From: Ruania alba
GTDB lineage: Bacteria > Actinomycetota > Actinomycetes > Actinomycetales > Beutenbergiaceae
Assembly: GCF_900105765.1 (NCBI RefSeq)
Contig: NZ_FNTX01000002.1
Coordinates: 806,001 to 870,000 of the forward strand
DNA length: 64,000 nucleotides
Direction: 5' to 3'
The notes beneath the pieces were generated by a model. The model ran no database searches. It worked only from the letters and a program-made list of their open reading frames with translations, and was not told where the DNA came from. Below, piece after piece: positions 16,318 through 23,469 of the stretch. Made by a program: the position numbers and the translations under genes. Position 1 is the first letter of the stretch. Each line of letters begins with the position of its first letter.

Positions 16318-18918
16318 GTGAGTATCCAGATCCGTCGTGTCCGTGTCGAACGTCGTACCGATGACGCCCTCGCGGATAGCCCGACCCCGCGTATCAGCTG
16401 GGAAGTGACATCCGACGTCACCGATTGGCACCAGCGCAGCGCAGAATTGCGGCTGGACGGCGAGCATGTAGCAGCTATCACGTCTGCCGACTCGGTCTTC
16501 GTGGACTGGCCGTTCGAGCCGCTGGTTCCGCACGCCCGGCACACGCTCGAGGTACGGGTGACCGGCATTGACGGCGTCACGTCGCCATGGAGCGAGCCCG
16601 TGGTCATGCGAAGCGCGTTTCTCGACGACGGCGAGTGGCAGGCCGCGTTCGTGGCCCTCGCCGAGCCAAGAGGCATGGCGTGCCCGGGCCAGGTTCGTAC
16701 CGAGTTCGCGGTGACAGGGTCCCTGCGTTCAGCCACCCTGTATGCCAGCGCCTGCGGCGCCTATCAGGCGAGCATCAACTCCCGCGATGTGGACGATGCC
16801 GTACTCAAGCCTGGGTGGACGGTCTACCAGGAACGTCTGGTGTACGAGGCCACCGATGTGACGGATCTGGTGCGCCAGGGGACGAACGCCATCGGGATCC
16901 GATGTGCCGGCGCCTGGTGGACGGAGGAGTACGGCTTCGACGGGAACATACGCCGCTTCTATGGCGACCAGCCGCGTGTTGCGGCGCAGCTGCACCTGGT
17001 CTTCGAGGATGGGGCAACCCAGGTCGTTGGTACCGACGGGAGCTGGCGCGGTGCCGCCGTCGGGCCAGTCACGGCCAGCTCGATCTACCACGGTGAACAG
17101 GTGGATGCCCGGCGCGTGCTGCCCGGCTGGGACGCCCCCGGATTCGACGACTCGGAATGGCCGGCCGTTGCCGTGGCGCCGGACGTCTCCGTGGTGCCGG
17201 AGCCGGACGTGGCCGAACCGGTGCGGCGTGTGGGCGAGGTTTCTGTGGCTGAGGTGATCACGACGCCGTCGGGTAAGACGGTGCTCGACTTCGGGCAGAA
17301 CCTTGTGGGCCGACTGCGGGTTCGGGTCACCGGTCCGGAAGGCCACACGATTACCCTGCGGCACGCGGAAGTGCTCGAGCACGGGGAACTCGGCACCCGG
17401 CCACTGCGTGCTGCAGAGGCCTCCGACATGCTCACCTGCTCCGGAGGGGAGGATGTCTTCGAACCCGAGTTCACCTTCCACGGGTTCCGGTATGCCGAGG
17501 TGGAGAACTGGCCGGGCGAGCTTGACCCACGTGCTCTGACGGCCGTGGTGGTGGGTAGCGATATGCGTCGCACCGGGTGGTTCGAGTCCTCGCATGAGCT
17601 GGTGAACCGGCTGCACGAGAATGTGGTCTGGGGGATGAAGGGGAACTTCCTTTCGCTGCCTACCGACTGCCCCCAGCGCGACGAGCGCCTCGGCTGGACC
17701 GGCGACATCCAGGTGTTCTCCCCGACGGCGGCCACCCTCTTCGACTCGGACGGCTTCCTCACCTCCTGGCTGCGGGACGTGGCGATCGAGCAGGCGAGGA
17801 GCGGCGGGGTCTGCCCGTTCGTGGTACCCAGCGTGATCGATGAACCGAAGGCAGCGGCGGCGTGGGGTGATGCGGCCACCATAGTGCCGATGGTGCTCTT
17901 CGAACGCTTTGGCGACCGGGCTGTGCTCGAGGATCAGTATCCCTCGATGAAGGCGTGGGTGGACGTGCTGGTCGGCCTGGCTGGCGACCGGCTGCTCTGG
18001 GAGGGCGACTTCCAGTTCGGGGACTGGCTCGACCCGGCCGCACCGCCCGACCGGGCCGATGGGGGGCTGACGAACAAGGACATCGTGGCCAGCGCGCACG
18101 TGGTCCGCTCGGCAACGGTGCTGACCGAGACGGCCACCATCCTGGGATACTCCGAGGATGCCGCGCACTACGGCGACTATGCCGAGCGCGCCCGGCAGGC
18201 GTGGGTGAACGAGTACGTCACCGGGTCGGGGCGGATTGCCTCCGACTCCCAGACTGCTTACGCCATGGCGATCTCCTACGGCCTTGTGGATGGCGAGAGC
18301 ACCCAGGCGATGGGGGACCGGTTGGCCGAGATCGTCCGCCGGGACGGGTATGTGATCGGTACCGGTTTCGTCGGCACCCCGGTCATCGCCGACGCGCTGT
18401 GTTCCACAGGCCACGCTGATGTTGCAGGCCGACTGCTGCTACAGACGGGGGTGCCGTCCTGGCTGTATGCGGTGACGATGGGCGCCACCACGATCTGGGA
18501 ACGATGGGACTCCATGCTCCCCGACGGCACCATCAACCCCGGCGAGATGACCTCCTTCAACCACTACGCCTTCGGCGCGATCGCCGACTGGTTGCACCGC
18601 GGCCTGGCTGGACTGGCCCCCGCGGCGCCGGGCTACAAGAGGTTGCGGATCGCGCCGACTCCGATCGAGGGCATCGAGCATGCCTCGGCCCGGCAGGAGA
18701 CCCCCTATGGGCTCGCCGAGTCCGGCTGGGCCGAGATCGGTGAGGGCACCCTGCGGGTGCACGCCACCATCCCGGCCAACACGACGGCGGAGGTCGCCCT
18801 CCCCGGGAAGGAGCCGTTCGACGTGGGGTCGGGTGTGCATGAATGGACCGTCGACGATCCACGTGGGAGATCGACAGTGGGTCGGCATGACGACCTGCCG
18901 GCGGGTGTGACCGGGTAG
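16318..18918 (+). CDS. alpha-L-rhamnosidase, GH78 (cassette 2)
   Basis: This 866-residue GH78 enzyme starts at a GTG five bases after GGAAGGAA. Its domain order matches the paralogue at 6545. The catalytic hallmark PTDCPQRDERLGWTGD carries Glu456, and TTIWERWDS carries Glu728. No signal peptide is present, so it acts inside the cell. The N-terminal sugar-contacting beta-domains differ more from the paralogue than the catalytic domain does. The C-terminus ends about 20 residues after the shared beta-domain, in the unrelated string GRSTVGRHDDLPAGVTG, whereas the paralogue continues with a helical tail of about 60 residues. A shared intracellular role on a different rhamnoside is likely. Confidence 0.93.
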   Translation: MSIQIRRVRVERRTDDALADSPTPRISWEVTSDVTDWHQRSAELRLDGEHVAAITSADSVFVDWPFEPLVPHARHTLEVRVTGIDGVTSPWSEPVVMRSAFLDDGEWQAAFVALAEPRGMACPGQVRTEFAVTGSLRSATLYASACGAYQASINSRDVDDAVLKPGWTVYQERLVYEATDVTDLVRQGTNAIGIRCAGAWWTEEYGFDGNIRRFYGDQPRVAAQLHLVFEDGATQVVGTDGSWRGAAVGPVTASSIYHGEQVDARRVLPGWDAPGFDDSEWPAVAVAPDVSVVPEPDVAEPVRRVGEVSVAEVITTPSGKTVLDFGQNLVGRLRVRVTGPEGHTITLRHAEVLEHGELGTRPLRAAEASDMLTCSGGEDVFEPEFTFHGFRYAEVENWPGELDPRALTAVVVGSDMRRTGWFESSHELVNRLHENVVWGMKGNFLSLPTDCPQRDERLGWTGDIQVFSPTAATLFDSDGFLTSWLRDVAIEQARSGGVCPFVVPSVIDEPKAAAAWGDAATIVPMVLFERFGDRAVLEDQYPSMKAWVDVLVGLAGDRLLWEGDFQFGDWLDPAAPPDRADGGLTNKDIVASAHVVRSATVLTETATILGYSEDAAHYGDYAERARQAWVNEYVTGSGRIASDSQTAYAMAISYGLVDGESTQAMGDRLAEIVRRDGYVIGTGFVGTPVIADALCSTGHADVAGRLLLQTGVPSWLYAVTMGATTIWERWDSMLPDGTINPGEMTSFNHYAFGAIADWLHRGLAGLAPAAPGYKRLRIAPTPIEGIEHASARQETPYGLAESGWAEIGEGTLRVHATIPANTTAEVALPGKEPFDVGSGVHEWTVDDPRGRSTVGRHDDLPAGVTG

Positions 18919-18939
18919 CGGAGATGCTCGGCCAGTGAC

Positions 18940-18989
18940 CCGCGGACACGCCCTCCGGACCCGGACATGGACGGGGGACGTGTCCGCGG
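18940..18989. terminator. terminator between cassette 2 and the XRE gene
   Basis: An 11-bp perfect inverted repeat (CCGCGGACACG and its complement) is extended by partial CCCTCC/GGGGG pairing around a short loop. It directly precedes the end of the convergent XRE gene and probably terminates both strands. The GGACACGCCCTCC element is also found in the terminator of cassette 1, consistent with duplication. Confidence 0.7.
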
Positions 18990-18990
18990 C

Positions 18991-19179
18991 TCACGGCTCA
19001 AATAGATCCTCGATCCGGCACTCGAACACCTCAGCGAGGCGGAACGCGAGGGGGAGCGAGGGGTCGAACCGCCCCTTCTCGATGGAGATCACGGTCTGCC
19101 GGGAGACGCCGAGCTGTTCCGCGAGATGCTGCTGGGACCAGCCGTTCTCCTGACGGCGTGCCGTGAGTGAGTTCTGCAT
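18991..19179 (-). CDS. small XRE family transcriptional regulator
   Basis: This 62-residue protein consists of almost nothing but a Cro/CI-type helix-turn-helix (NGWSQQHLAEQLGVSRQTVISIEKG). It resembles the small YozG-like repressors that are co-transcribed with a short membrane protein. It starts four bases after the stop of the membrane-protein gene at 19183, so it is the second gene of a two-gene operon. Autoregulation through the GTCAAG-n4-CTTGAC sites upstream of the operon is the likely arrangement. Confidence 0.88.
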   Translation of the reverse strand: MQNSLTARRQENGWSQQHLAEQLGVSRQTVISIEKGRFDPSLPLAFRLAEVFECRIEDLFEP

Positions 19180-19182
19180 CCC

Positions 19183-19662
19183 TCACCCGGCCCGGCGGGC
19201 CAGTGCATACCGCACGGCGACGTCGGCGGCGATGAGTCCTCCGAGGACCATCAGGGCGACCGCTCCGGTGACTTCCCAGTCGGTCAGGCTCAGTACGGCG
19301 GCGCCGACGCCGGCGAGGACGAAGGTGTCATAGAGCGTGTGCTGGGTCGCCTTGTCCCACCAGTTGTTCTCGACCGATTCCTCCGGGCGATCCACCGCGC
19401 CTCGGATCGTCGATCGGTCGACCACCAGGACCCAGGCCAGCGCCAGGCTCGGGCCGGCGAAGCACAGCATGCCGATCCCGAGGGCGAGCCGGCGCTGCTC
19501 GGCATCGAAGCCGATGAGGCTGAAGGCGAGCGCGAAGACCACGGCGAGCACGATCCCGACCGGGGCGGCATGCCACCAGGCCGCTGGACGAGGGCTCCCC
19601 CAGCGGGAACGCCCCCAGCGGCTGCGCTGATCGGTCGGGGTGGATGATGAGTTGTCGGTCAT
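19183..19662 (-). CDS. four-helix membrane protein of an XRE-linked pair
   Basis: This 159-residue protein has no recognised catalytic motif. It has a basic, tryptophan-rich N-terminus and four hydrophobic segments at about residues 33-53, 59-82, 113-128 and 131-150. A charged cytosolic or extracytosolic loop (DRPEESVENNWWDKATQH) lies between the second and third. It resembles the DUF2178-like membrane partners commonly paired with small XRE repressors in actinobacteria, but I cannot assign a function. It is the first gene of the pair, with AGGAGG-like spacing upstream (plus-strand CGACCTCC). Confidence 0.75.
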   Translation of the reverse strand: MTDNSSSTPTDQRSRWGRSRWGSPRPAAWWHAAPVGIVLAVVFALAFSLIGFDAEQRRLALGIGMLCFAGPSLALAWVLVVDRSTIRGAVDRPEESVENNWWDKATQHTLYDTFVLAGVGAAVLSLTDWEVTGAVALMVLGGLIAADVAVRYALARRAG

Positions 19663-19676
19663 GGCGACCTCCTTTC

Positions 19677-19726
19677 TGTCAAGGACACTTCACATCACGT
19701 CGGTCGTGATGTCAAGGTCGCTTGAC
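19677..19726 (-). promoter_or_regulatory. tandem operator candidates for the XRE pair
   Basis: Two copies of a dyad start 33 bp apart: GTCAAG-GACA-CTTCAC (19678-19693, imperfect) and GTCAAG-GTCG-CTTGAC (19711-19726, perfect 6-bp arms). Between them lies a further inverted repeat, CATCACG / CGTGATG (19693-19711). The position directly before the membrane-protein/XRE operon, and dyads spaced by about three helical turns, suggest autoregulatory sites. Confidence 0.55.
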
Positions 19727-19796
19727 GTGCCTGCGCGAAGGTGCGGGACGCCGTCGGGGGTGGTGCAACGGCGAACGGCGTGCCACTCTCGACACC

Positions 19797-20081
19797 ATGT
19801 GCCGCAACATTCGAACCCTGCATAACTTCGAGCCGCACGCCACCTCCGAGGAGGTGCGTGCCGCCGCGCTGCAGTACGTGCGCAAGGTGAGCGGGATGAC
19901 CAAGCCGTCTGCCGCGAACCAGGAGATCTTCGACCAGGCGGTGGCCGAGATCGCCCACACCACCGAGCACCTGCTCGCCGACCTCGTCACGAAAGCCCCG
20001 CCGAAGGATCGCGAGGTCGAGGCTGCCAAGGCCAAGGAGCGGGCTGCGAAGCGCTACGGGACCCAGGTCGCCAGCGCTTGA
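19797..20081 (+). CDS. DUF2277 family protein
   Basis: This 94-residue protein matches the DUF2277 family, recognisable from the N-terminal MCRNIRTLHNFEPHATSEEV and the following RAAALQYVRKVSG and PSAANQEIFDQAV segments. The C-terminus is a charged helix rich in Lys and Ala. The family is widespread in actinobacteria and has no known function. The conserved Cys-Arg-Asn-Ile start fixes the initiation codon at 19797. It lies alone, just upstream of the palindrome at 20089. A possible role in DNA binding has been suggested only by its size and charge; nothing in the sequence proves it. Confidence 0.85.
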   Translation: MCRNIRTLHNFEPHATSEEVRAAALQYVRKVSGMTKPSAANQEIFDQAVAEIAHTTEHLLADLVTKAPPKDREVEAAKAKERAAKRYGTQVASA

Positions 20082-20088
20082 ACCTTTA

Positions 20089-20105
20089 TGTTGGCTACGC
20101 CAACA
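20089..20105. promoter_or_regulatory. 17-bp palindromic operator, candidate ROK-regulator site
   Basis: TGTTGGC-TAC-GCCAACA is a perfect 7-bp inverted repeat ending 20 bp before the Gfo/Idh start. A near copy, TGTTTGC-ACC-GCCAACA, lies at 29457-29473 in the divergent GMC/importer promoter region, and both are followed by AAG. The only regulator inside this locus is the ROK protein at 22258, so it is the likely binder. Confidence 0.65.
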
Positions 20106-20125
20106 AAGTGTGACAACATGGGAGT

Positions 20126-21247
20126 ATGGCTTCCAGTGTCGCGCCCCGTCCTGCCGTCGCGCTGATCGGCGCCGGGGCCATCGCGGCGGTTCACGTCCGC
20201 GCGATCAGGGCAGCTGGCGCCCGCCTCGTCGGCGTGCTGTCCTCTACCTCTGCCCGATCCAGCGCTGCTGCGGAACGGCTCGGCGCCGAGCGCTCTTATC
20301 CCCGTCTCGACGCACTGCTTGCTGACGATGCCGTCGAGGTTGTCCATATATGCAGCCCGCCCGGGGCGCACAACGAGCATGTGCGAGCCGCTCTCGCCGC
20401 CGGAAAGCACGTGGTCTGCGAGAAGCCGCTCGCCACCACGCCTGCTGAGGCTGCCGATCTCGCGGACCTCGCCGCACTGTCGGGTCGTGTCTGTGCGGTC
20501 CCGTTCGCCTACCGCTATCACCCGATGGCCGTCGAAGCACACACTCGGGCTCGGACCGGGAAGCTGGGACGCATCGTCAGCCTCCGTGGCGCCTATCAGC
20601 AAGAGTGGCGCCTGGTCTACGACGAGGACGGCTGGTGGAGCGATCCCGGGCAGACCGGGCCCTCTCGCGCCTTCGCCGACATCGGTTCCCATCTCGTGGA
20701 CCTGGTGGAGTTCACCTCGGCCGAGCGGATCGCCCGTGTGCACGCGGTGATGCGCACCGTGCTCCCGCAGAGCCCCGCCGGTCACGTGCTGACCACCGAG
20801 GACGTCGCCGCGGTCACCGTCGAGACCACCAGCGGCGCGATCGGGACGCTGCAGGTTTCACAGATGAGCCTGGGTCGCAAGAACAGCCTGACCGTGGAGG
20901 TCTACGGCGCCGACGCTTCGCATACCTTCGACCAGGAGTCACCGGAGTCGCTGTGGACAGCCGATCGCCGCGGCGGGCGTGAGATCGTCCGGGACATCCC
21001 ATCGCTGTCAGACGCGTCCGCGCGCCTGTCGATCCTTCCCGGCGGACACCCGATGGGATACCAGGATGCGTTCACCGCGCTGGTGACTGACGCCTATGTG
21101 GCGACGACCGGCGCATGCCCGGCTGAGCTGCCCACTTTCGACGACGGCGCGCGTGCGGCGGCGGTCGTGGACGCCGTCGTCCGTTCGGCCAACCAGGGCA
21201 GCTGGACCGACGTGGCCGAGTCCCCGACCCTGAGGAGCACGACATGA
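20126..21247 (+). CDS. Gfo/Idh/MocA family oxidoreductase
   Basis: This 373-residue NAD(P)-dependent sugar oxidoreductase has an N-terminal Rossmann fold (VALIGAGAIAAVHVRAI). The family's EKP motif is in VVCEKPLATTPAEAADLA, where the lysine is catalytic. A C-terminal alpha/beta domain carries the substrate-site segment FADIGSHLVDLVEF with the conserved Asp-x-x-x-His. Family members oxidise or epimerise sugars, inositols or the 3-hydroxyl of glycosides in the cytoplasm. It is the first gene of an operon with a TIM-barrel isomerase (ATGA overlap) and a ROK regulator. The palindrome at 20089 stands just upstream. The substrate is presumably derived from the compound handled by the sulfatases further along. 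Confidence 0.9.
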   Translation: MASSVAPRPAVALIGAGAIAAVHVRAIRAAGARLVGVLSSTSARSSAAAERLGAERSYPRLDALLADDAVEVVHICSPPGAHNEHVRAALAAGKHVVCEKPLATTPAEAADLADLAALSGRVCAVPFAYRYHPMAVEAHTRARTGKLGRIVSLRGAYQQEWRLVYDEDGWWSDPGQTGPSRAFADIGSHLVDLVEFTSAERIARVHAVMRTVLPQSPAGHVLTTEDVAAVTVETTSGAIGTLQVSQMSLGRKNSLTVEVYGADASHTFDQESPESLWTADRRGGREIVRDIPSLSDASARLSILPGGHPMGYQDAFTALVTDAYVATTGACPAELPTFDDGARAAAVVDAVVRSANQGSWTDVAESPTLRSTT

Positions 21248-22242
21248 CCGCCGTTCGACCGATCACCCTCTTCACCGGGCAGTGGAGCGATACCCCGCTC
21301 GAGGACGTCATCGCCCAGGCAGCGAGCTGGGGCTACGACGGCGTGGAGATCGACTGCGGGGGAACCCATCTCGACACCCTGCGCGCGGAGGAAGACCCCG
21401 ACTATCTGGCCGGAATCCGGCGCCTGCTCGACCAGCATGGCCTCGGCGTCTGGGCTGTCTCGAACCACGCGGCCGGGCACGCCGTCGGACTCCCAGCCTT
21501 CGACTTCCGGCACGAACGGATGCTCGCCGCTCGGATCTGGGGTGACGGCAATGCTGACGGAATCCGAGAGCGTGCTCGGGAGGAGATGATCCGCACCGCG
21601 CGGGTGGCGCGCCGCCTCGGAGTGGACCGGGTGGTCGGCTTCTCCGGCTCCAGCATCTGGCCGTTCGTCGTAGGCTTCCCCGGAGTCGACGACGACGTGA
21701 TCGATGCGGGCTTCGAGGATTTCGCACGCTCGTGGACCCCAGTGCTCAATGCGTTCGCCCAGGAAGGCGTGGTCTTCGCGCACGAACCACATCCCGGCGA
21801 GATCGCCTTCGACTACTGGACCTGCCATCGTGCGGTCGACGCCATCGCCGGTCACCCGGCCTTCGGGTTCAACTGGGACCCGAGTCACCTGACCTGGCAG
21901 GGCATCGACACAGTCGCGTTCCTGCTGGATTTCGCCGAGCGGATCCACCATGTCGACTGCAAGGACACCCGTGTTCGGCCCGCCGACGGCCGTTCAGGCA
22001 TCCTCGGTTCGCACTTGCCCTGGGGGAGCGTGCGCCGAGCGTGGGACTTCGTGACCGTCGGGCGTGGGCAGGTCCGCTGGGACGATGCCCTCCGCGCACT
22101 GAACGAGATCGGGTACGACGGACCAGTATCGGTGGAGTGGGAGGACATGGCCATGACCCGAGAGGCCGGTGCCGCTGAGGCCGCCCAGTTCCTGCACGAG
22201 CTGCAGCGCACGCTTGCGGGTTCCACGACGACCGAGAAGTGA
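21244..22242 (+). CDS. sugar phosphate isomerase/epimerase (xylose isomerase-like TIM barrel)
   Basis: This 332-residue protein of the AP-endonuclease-2 / xylose-isomerase-like TIM-barrel superfamily includes IolE, IolI and many sugar epimerases. Metal-ligand candidates are the Glu of VEIDCGG, the Glu/His of FAHEPHPGEI, Asp/His of NWDPSHLTWQ and the final Glu in GPVSVEWEDMAM. It starts at an ATG overlapping the stop of the oxidoreductase (ATGA), so the pair probably act in sequence, for example oxidation followed by isomerisation or elimination. No signal peptide is present. The exact reaction is unknown. Confidence 0.88.
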   Translation: MTAVRPITLFTGQWSDTPLEDVIAQAASWGYDGVEIDCGGTHLDTLRAEEDPDYLAGIRRLLDQHGLGVWAVSNHAAGHAVGLPAFDFRHERMLAARIWGDGNADGIRERAREEMIRTARVARRLGVDRVVGFSGSSIWPFVVGFPGVDDDVIDAGFEDFARSWTPVLNAFAQEGVVFAHEPHPGEIAFDYWTCHRAVDAIAGHPAFGFNWDPSHLTWQGIDTVAFLLDFAERIHHVDCKDTRVRPADGRSGILGSHLPWGSVRRAWDFVTVGRGQVRWDDALRALNEIGYDGPVSVEWEDMAMTREAGAAEAAQFLHELQRTLAGSTTTEK

Positions 22243-22257
22243 GGTCCGGATAGAGTC

Positions 22258-23463
22258 ATGGCCATGCTCGAGACGCGGCGCACCGACGGGTCCGGGGGTG
22301 GCCGCACCGCGAACAGCCTCCGCCACAGCAACTTGGCGACCATCTTCGGAATGGTCCACCGAGCGGGAGCGCTCTCGCGGGCCGAGCTGACACGCCGCAC
22401 AGGCCTCAACCGCTCGACGATGGGTGAGTGCCTCAGCGACCTGGCAGATCTTGGCCTCGTGGTGGAGGCCCGTCCCGAGACCGGTTCCGGCCGTGGTCGC
22501 CCCAGTCCGATCATCCGGCCATACCCGGGCACCGTGGCCGTCACGGTCAACCCGGAGGTCGACGCGATCCGTATCGGCCTCGTCGCGATGGGTGGGCGGA
22601 TCATCGAGCAGGTACGTCTCGAGACCGACGGACCGGCAGACGCCAGCGAGGTTGTCCGCCGCAGCGCGGATGTCGTGGACCGGATGCTGGACGGGCAGCC
22701 GTACGTGGTTGCCGGCCTGGCCGTGGCGGTGCCCGGTCAGGTGCGGCTTTCCGACGGGCACGTGCGCGACGCCCCGCACTTCGGGTGGGTCGAGGAACCT
22801 CTCGCCGCAGACCTGGAGCGCGTCACCGGTCTGCCCACGTCGGCCGCGAACGCCGCCTTGCTGGGCATGTACGGCGAGTGCGCGTTCGGGTCGGGTCGCG
22901 GCGTTGACGACCTCGTCTACATGATCGGTGGAGCCAGTGGTATCGGAGGCGGAGTGCTCAGTGGAGGTGCCCTGGTGACCGGCTCGGCCGGCTATGCCGG
23001 AGAGCTGGGGCACCTATTCGTCCGGTCGGACGGCGCCAAGTGTCCCTGCGGCGCTCACGGTTGCCTCGAGGCCGAGGTCACCCAACCCGGCCTCCTCGAC
23101 GCCGTCGGACTCGCACCCGCACAGGTCGAGCGGCTCGAGGCCGAGCTCCTACGGGCCGAGGACCCGGCGGTGCACGAGCTGGTGGACCACGACCGGGACC
23201 TACTCGCAATCGCGGTGCGTTCCGTCGTCAACCTCTTCAACCCCAGCGTGGTGGTGCTCGGCGGATTCCTCTCGACCTTGCACCGCGTGCGGGCGGCCCC
23301 GTTGCTCAGCGAGCAGGCGATCCGCGCGAGCCGGGAGTGCGTGGAGGTTCGCGATGCCGAGCTTGGCGCCGACCAGCTCACCGTCGGGACGGCGGAGCTC
23401 GCCTTCTCCTCCTTGCTCGCCGATCCTGCCTCGGCTCAGCTGATCTCCCGGGCCTCCGCCTGA
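22258..23463 (+). CDS. ROK family transcriptional regulator
   Basis: This 401-residue regulator has an N-terminal winged helix (LATIFGMVHRAGALSRAELTRRTG) and a ROK (NagC/XylR-like) sugar-sensing domain. The zinc site is intact, with His252 in GELGHLF and the cysteine cluster CPCGAHGC at residues 262-269. It follows the isomerase gene by 15 bp and converges on the sulfatase operon, whose stop is six bases beyond its own. As the only regulator in the 20-33 kb locus, it is the probable repressor acting at the palindromes at 20089 and 29457, linking three transcription units. The inducer is expected to be a sugar made in the pathway. Confidence 0.9.
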   Translation: MAMLETRRTDGSGGGRTANSLRHSNLATIFGMVHRAGALSRAELTRRTGLNRSTMGECLSDLADLGLVVEARPETGSGRGRPSPIIRPYPGTVAVTVNPEVDAIRIGLVAMGGRIIEQVRLETDGPADASEVVRRSADVVDRMLDGQPYVVAGLAVAVPGQVRLSDGHVRDAPHFGWVEEPLAADLERVTGLPTSAANAALLGMYGECAFGSGRGVDDLVYMIGGASGIGGGVLSGGALVTGSAGYAGELGHLFVRSDGAKCPCGAHGCLEAEVTQPGLLDAVGLAPAQVERLEAELLRAEDPAVHELVDHDRDLLAIAVRSVVNLFNPSVVVLGGFLSTLHRVRAAPLLSEQAIRASRECVEVRDAELGADQLTVGTAELAFSSLLADPASAQLISRASA

Positions 23464-23469
23464 CCGGTC

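Larger units (their letters stand above)
13248..18918 (+). repeat. duplicated four-gene rhamnoside cassette, copy 2
   Basis: This is the second copy of the block at 3464-9334, separated from it by the AraC gene and the P450 trio. Gene order, overlaps, Shine-Dalgarno context and terminator style are all shared, so the duplication involved the whole operon with its control region. Confidence 0.85.

Noticed and set aside
16729-18414. A 561-codon minus-strand frame opposite the second rhamnosidase
   Set aside because: It is the complement of a well-supported GH78 catalytic domain and shows no protein motif of its own; the first copy has a similar shadow.
20041-20125. The palindrome at 20089-20105 as a terminator of the DUF2277 gene
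   Set aside because: The stem is only 7 bp, and a near copy occurs at a divergent promoter where a terminator makes no sense; an operator explains both.
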